Source: Sansalvadorimonas sp965221135 (GTDB taxonomy: Bacteria; Pseudomonadota; Gammaproteobacteria; Pseudomonadales; Endozoicomonadaceae). From it: a stretch of DNA of 64,000 nt. Shown here piece after piece: positions 59,713 to 64,000 of the stretch (its first letter is position 1; each line of letters opens with the position of its first letter). Below the pieces are notes generated by a model. That model ran no database searches. It had not been told where the DNA came from and saw nothing but the letters and a program-made list of their open reading frames with translations. The stretch lies in contig CBDCRZ010000121.1 in NCBI GenBank assembly GCA_965221135.1, positions 1 to 64,000 of the forward strand, read 5' to 3'. The translations under genes were made by a program, and so were the position numbers.

Positions 59713-59913
59713 ATGATTACTGAAGCCGAATATATCGCGCTCAAGCGAGCTGTCCTGCTGCGCGACACCCGCACCGTCGAGTTTGAAGGCCGGAAAGTTG
59801 AGTACAGCAGTTTTTCTGAAATGGAAAAGCGTCTGACTGCCATTGAACAGGAGCTGGTCAAACAAAACAGACGTCCCCGGCAGTACGGCATCACCAGCAC
59901 AAAAGGTATTTAA
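59713..59913 (+). CDS. gpW-like head-tail joining protein
   Basis: 66 residues, same size as lambda gpW. Pattern ITEAEYIALKRAVLLRDTRT, VEFEGRKVEYSSFSEMEKRL. Stop overlaps the portal ATG (TAATG). Confidence 0.75.
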   Translation: MITEAEYIALKRAVLLRDTRTVEFEGRKVEYSSFSEMEKRLTAIEQELVKQNRRPRQYGITSTKGI

Positions 59914-61390
59914 TGGCCTTTGCCCCCAAGCTGAGAGCGAAAGTCGCCAGCTACCTGCTAAAGCGCATTGTTAATCTTGCTTACACCTCAGCAGCCGAGC
60001 TGTCAGCTGGATGGCTCCCAGTACAGGGCCAACGTCAGGGCTGACCAGTGACCTTGGCACCTTAATCAACCGCCGTCGGGCCGCCCTGCGCAATGATCCC
60101 TGGGCCTCAGCTGGTATTAATAAGCTGGTGGCCAATATTGTCGGCACCGGTATCAAGCCTAAAAGCGATGCGGCTGACGATAGCTTTCGTAAAGAGCTGC
60201 AGCAGTTGTTTCTGGACTGGACCGATGAATCCGATGCCGATGGTGTGCTGGATTTTTGTGGACAGCAATCGTTAGCGGCCAGAGCCATGTTGGAAGCGGG
60301 TGAATGCTTTGTACGTCTTCGCCCTCGTAAGCCTGAAGATGGTTTAAGTGTTCCTCTGCAAGTACAGATTTTAGAAGCGGAGTTTGTACCCTGGGGTTAC
60401 AACGATCAGCTGGCTAACGGCCATACCATCCGGGCCGGTATTGAGTTCAACAAAATCGGTAGACGTGTCGCCTACTGGATGCATAAATCCCACCCGGTAG
60501 AAGAGTTCTCTCTGGAGACCGCTGACCTGCACCGGGTACCGGCTTCCGAAGTGTTACACCTATATGAACCATTGCGCCCCGGTCAACTCCGTGGCCAGCC
60601 GGTTCTGGCCAGTGTCCTTCTGCGTATGTTCCACCTTGATAAGTTCGATGATGCCACCCTGCTGCTGCAGGAAATCGCCAACCTGTTCACGGGCTTTATT
60701 ACCAAGCCTCACCCGGATCAGGAGCGGGTTGACCCTTTCACCGGTCGCACCATTCAAACAGATTTTGAAAATATTCCGATGGTGGCCATGGAACCCGGCA
60801 CCATGCAGGAGCTGGCCCCCGTGGAGGAAGTAGCCTTTAACACGCCGCCTGGGTCTACGGCGGGATATCCGGAATTTATGCGACAGCAGCTGATGGCTTC
60901 GGCAGCCGGTATGGGGTTGCCCTTTGAATTACTCTCTGGGGATATGAAAAGCGTCAGTGACCGGGCACTGCGGGTTGTACTCAATGAGTTCCGCCTCCGT
61001 ATTCAGCAGGTTCAGCACAATCAAGTCGTTTTTCAGTTCTGTCGGCCTGTATGGAACCGCTGGTTGGATATGGCAGTGCTCTCGGGGGCTATCGATGCAG
61101 ATGGGTATGACAAGAGTAAAGCCCGTTATCGACGCGTGAAGTGGATTCCCCATGGTTGGGCTTATATCCACCCGGTGCAGGATATGCAGCCCCAAAGTCT
61201 GGCCGTGAAAAATGGCTTTAAGTCCCGGTCGGAAGTGGTTTCAGAGCAGGGTTATGACAGCGAACAGATTGATGATGAGATTGCCTCGGACAACCGGCGA
61301 GCGGATGAATTGAATCTGAAGTACGACAGCGACCTTCGTCCGTCACAGCAACAATCACAGCAACAATCACAGCAACAATCACAGCAATAG
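59913..61390 (+). pseudogene. Portal protein (lambda GpB family), one frameshift
   Basis: ATG 59913 opens KVASYLLKRIVNLAYTSAAE, ending in SAGW, the usual portal N-terminus. One base is missing near 60008; the other frame continues APSTGPTSGLTSDLGTLINR, RNDPWASAGINKLVANIVGT and on to 61390, with GMGLPFELLSGDMKSVSDRA, a conserved portal segment. Alternatively the protein starts at ATG 60011 without an RBS. The C-terminus is a Ser-Gln repeat. Confidence 0.85.
61343..61388 (+). repeat. 12-bp tandem repeat at portal C-terminus
   Basis: CAGCAACAATCA repeats almost four times, encoding (SQQQ)n. In-frame length variation is possible. Confidence 0.85.
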
Positions 61391-61422
61391 TCACAAAGAA
61401 CCACAGCAAGGAATGCGCCCCC

Positions 61423-62436
61423 ATGAGCAAAACCAATAAGCCCTGGTTCACTCTCAAGAACCAAGCCAACCAGCCTGCCGAACTGTTGATTTATGATGTG
61501 ATTGGCGACTGGCAGGGTCTCTCAGCCAAAGACCTGGTCAGAGATCTGAAAGCCATCTCGGCGGATGATATTACCGTGCGTATCAATAGCCCCGGCGGTT
61601 CCGTCTTTGATGGCATTGCCATTTACAATGCCCTGCGCTATCACCCGGCCAATATTCATGTTCGTATCGAGGGGCTTGCGGCCAGTATTGCCAGCGTGAC
61701 TGCCATGGCCGGTGACACCATCACCATGGCAGAAAACTCTCTGATGATGATTCATAACCCTCTCGGCTGGGTCGGTGGCGAAGCCGAAGATATGCGGCGC
61801 ACGGCAGATATGCTGGACAAGGCGACAGAGGCGATCGCTCTGGCGTACTCCGGCAAATCAGGCACACCGGTGAACGACATTACGCCATTGATGAGTCAGG
61901 AAACCTGGATGACGGCTAAAGAAGCTCAGAACAAGGGCTTTATTGATCAGGTCGATCAACCGGTACAGCTGGCAGCCAGCCTGGATCTGTCGATTTTCGA
62001 AAGTGTACCGGAAGGGCTGAACCCCAAGCCTGCGATCTCACCGTTACCTGTCACGCCTCAGAGCCAAAACCAAAACAGCTCGGCACTGGCGGTCGTACAG
62101 CTGTGCAACCGAGCGGGTTACCCTGAGCTGGCCGAATCCTTCCTGCGTACCAATGCCACTGAGCAGGATGTACAGGCCAGGCTTACCAGTTGTGAAACCA
62201 TTAAGACACTCTGCGCAGCGGCCCGCTCAGATCAGGCCGGTACCTATATTCAGTCCGGTAAATCAGTCGAGCAGGTTCGTGCAGAATTGTTCGAGCAGCT
62301 CACGCAGCAGCCAACTATTGAGAACACTCTCACGCCCGAACAGCAGCATCAGCACAATCCATTGGATATCAGCAGTAAGCCCAAGCTGGATGTGCAGGCG
62401 CTCTACCAGAAACGCAATAAAAACAGCTACCAGTAA
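61423..62436 (+). CDS. Head maturation protease, ClpP-like S14 type
   Basis: 337 residues. RINSPGGSVFDGIAIYNAL near 52-70, catalytic Ser in GLAASIASVTAMAGD near 85-99 and His in LMMIHNPLG near 107. The C-terminal 150 residues, helical and Gln-rich, are probably the scaffold. Performs prohead processing, fused to its scaffold as in lambda C/Nu3. Confidence 0.9.
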   Translation: MSKTNKPWFTLKNQANQPAELLIYDVIGDWQGLSAKDLVRDLKAISADDITVRINSPGGSVFDGIAIYNALRYHPANIHVRIEGLAASIASVTAMAGDTITMAENSLMMIHNPLGWVGGEAEDMRRTADMLDKATEAIALAYSGKSGTPVNDITPLMSQETWMTAKEAQNKGFIDQVDQPVQLAASLDLSIFESVPEGLNPKPAISPLPVTPQSQNQNSSALAVVQLCNRAGYPELAESFLRTNATEQDVQARLTSCETIKTLCAAARSDQAGTYIQSGKSVEQVRAELFEQLTQQPTIENTLTPEQQHQHNPLDISSKPKLDVQALYQKRNKNSYQ

Positions 62437-62486
62437 CCGCTTAACACTCTTACCTCCCTTACCCGCTTAATTCAAAAGGAATCATC

Positions 62487-62852
62487 ATGGCCACAAGGAT
62501 GGAATCCGTGCACACCGGAGAGTTTCTGGTGTCTGAAGGAAATAACAGCATCAGCCGGGAACAGATCGAGCTGGGGGCGGATCTGACGCTGCTAGCCGGA
62601 ACCGTATTGGGAAGAAATACCGCCACTAACGTATACAGCCCCCTGGATACAACCGCCGATGATGGGCGACAGATGGCCGCCGCGTTGCTCTATAGCAATG
62701 TCACAACCGATGCCACTGGCGGTGAAGCAGTAGCCATTACCCGTATGGCCGAGGTGGATCAAAGTCTGTTGGGCTGGCCCGAAGCTATCACCGATTCCGA
62801 GAAAGACACGGCGATCGCAGAACTCTCCACGCTTGGCGTGATTCTGCGGTAG
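62487..62852 (+). CDS. Head decoration protein (gpD-like)
   Basis: 121 residues. MESVHTGEFLVSEGNNSISR, LLAGTVLGRNTATNVYSPLD and ALLYSNVTTDATGGEAVAIT match lambda gpD-type trimeric capsid stabilisers. AAAGGA upstream of the ATG. Confidence 0.9.
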   Translation: MATRMESVHTGEFLVSEGNNSISREQIELGADLTLLAGTVLGRNTATNVYSPLDTTADDGRQMAAALLYSNVTTDATGGEAVAITRMAEVDQSLLGWPEAITDSEKDTAIAELSTLGVILR

Positions 62853-62902
62853 CGACCGCTTGAAATCAGATTACAGCCCCTAATCAGCATGAGGATTTAT
62901 GG

Positions 62903-63895
62903 ATGAATATTCTCGATATCTTTGGCAATGACGCCTTCAGTATGACCTCCCTGACCGCCACGATTAATGATGCGCCCTACAAACCCGGGCGTATCGGCGA
63001 TATGGGGTTGTTTATCGATGCGGGGGTAAACTCCACTACCGTGAGTGTGGAATCTAAAAACGGCACCTTGCGTCTATTGCCGACCAAAGAACGTGGTGCG
63101 CCAGCCACCCAGGCCAAAGGCAATAAGCGGGCGTTGCCTGACTTCCGGCTGACCCATATTCCCCATGACGGCACCATTCTCGCGGACGAAGTGCAGAATG
63201 TGCGGGCTTTTGGCTCCACCAGTGCTTTAGAAGGTGTTCGGGCTGTAGTGAATCAACGTCTCACCGATATCCGTGCCAATCATGAAGTGACTCTGGAGCA
63301 CCTGCGATTAGGCGCGATCAAAGGGCTGATTCTGGACGCCGATGGCAGTGTGATTTACAACCTGTTCGATGAATTCAAAGTCCAGCAGCAGACCCATGAT
63401 TTTGCTTTCAGTGATGATGAACTCGATGTACGGGACAGCTGTGTAAAAATGCGCCGCAAAGTCGATGACGCTTTGGGAGTGACCATGTACTCCCATCTTC
63501 ACGGTTTCTGCGGGGCAGAGTTTTACGATGCACTGATTGGCCACTCTTCGGTGAAGGATTCCTACCAGCGCTATCAGGCCGGAGCCATGCTTCGCAATGA
63601 TTTCAAAGAAGGCTTCCACTACTGCAATACCCTCTGGGAGGAGTACATGGGCCAGGTGGAAGGTGTGCCGTTTATCGCACCTGATGAAGCCTACGTGTTC
63701 CCCATGGGTTCCAATATTTTCCGCACCTGGTTTGGCCCGGCGGACTTTGTGGAAACTGTGAACGAGATCGGCCTGCCACTTTACGCCAAGCAGAAGCCTT
63801 TGGACTTTGATAAAGGTGTGCAGCTACATACCCAGTCCAACCCGCTGCCGCTGTGTCTGAAACCCCGGGCGGTGATTAAGTTCACTCTGTCTTAG
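62903..63895 (+). CDS. Major capsid protein (gpE-like)
   Basis: 330 residues. FSMTSLTATINDAPYKPGRI start, VRAFGSTSALEGVRAVVNQR, then GAIKGLILDADGSVIYNLFD and VEGVPFIAPDEAYVFPMGSN, all typical of HK97-fold lambda gpE capsids. Directly follows decoration gene. Confidence 0.95.
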   Translation: MNILDIFGNDAFSMTSLTATINDAPYKPGRIGDMGLFIDAGVNSTTVSVESKNGTLRLLPTKERGAPATQAKGNKRALPDFRLTHIPHDGTILADEVQNVRAFGSTSALEGVRAVVNQRLTDIRANHEVTLEHLRLGAIKGLILDADGSVIYNLFDEFKVQQQTHDFAFSDDELDVRDSCVKMRRKVDDALGVTMYSHLHGFCGAEFYDALIGHSSVKDSYQRYQAGAMLRNDFKEGFHYCNTLWEEYMGQVEGVPFIAPDEAYVFPMGSNIFRTWFGPADFVETVNEIGLPLYAKQKPLDFDKGVQLHTQSNPLPLCLKPRAVIKFTLS

Positions 63896-64000
63896 GTTAA
63901 ATGGGAATGAGACATTCCCGGATCTCAGCCCGATAGAATACGGGCTATCAGGTAAGAACCAGGAATGTTCTCACAATGAGTTAATGAACTCATCTTCAAC
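63896..64000. other. Region after capsid gene
   Basis: A short stem AGCCCG...CGGGCT lies at 63928-63947, a possible weak terminator. No gene start can be assigned before the window ends. Confidence 0.35.

Overview
The window looks like accessory DNA from a marine gammaproteobacterium that lives with a host. An Endozoicomonas-like symbiont is my best guess. The reasons are eukaryote-facing protein architectures (RAP-domain repeat proteins with possible signal peptides, a death-domain-like plus glycosyltransferase protein), heavy IS and group II intron load, many toxin-antitoxin modules and a lambda-type prophage. The species assignment is inference; no rRNA or housekeeping marker is present.

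Layout. 1-5 kb: the 3' part of an amidoligase-like gene, a transposase remnant, a helix-turn-helix/nucleotidyltransferase pair, and an IS4-type element that cuts the nucleotidyltransferase on one side and pglZ on the other. 5-11 kb (minus strand): the shell of a BREX type 1 phage-defence locus. It runs XRE regulator, a chimera of the start of brxA and the end of pglX, a lone SMC/RecF-like ATPase, two ATPase+TOPRIM-like pairs (one PARIS/OLD-like), and the N-terminal stub of pglZ. 11-18.6 kb: a divergent pair, a COG1112-type helicase with nuclease-like C-terminus and a large PD-(D/E)XK nuclease, each interrupted by one base. 18.6-23.4 kb: IS1 debris, a glycosyltransferase-type effector candidate, and a broken serine-recombinase module.

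23.5-30.4 kb holds the most striking content: two tandem genes plus the stump of a third. They encode proteins with a possible signal peptide, a coiled coil, an array of 14 or 12 nearly perfect 42/43-residue helical repeats, and a C-terminal RAP domain. The flanks of the two genes are about 99% identical but the repeat arrays are reshuffled. The arrays are built from two linker modules plus a few variable positions, so they look like a programmable nucleic-acid-binding array (OPR/FASTK/DUF1601-like).

30.4-35 kb: two group II introns in opposite orientations flank IS66 and abiEi remnants. 35-43.8 kb: recD2, a DUF1186/SEC-C protein, hipBA and a SWIM-SNF2 helicase. 44-51 kb: a dispersed hairpin repeat (three copies in the window), an abiE pair with a 3'-5' exonuclease, a broken endonuclease/phosphatase-family gene, an orphan gene bracketed by inverted repeats, and higBA. 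51-64 kb: a lambda-like prophage with recombinase relic, truncated ParB-type methyltransferase, lysis genes, terminase, portal, protease, decoration and capsid genes.

About a dozen genes are broken by single-base shifts or in-frame stops. This could be genuine decay or assembly error, so those pseudogene calls are provisional. All homology statements come from motif recognition by eye; no search was run.
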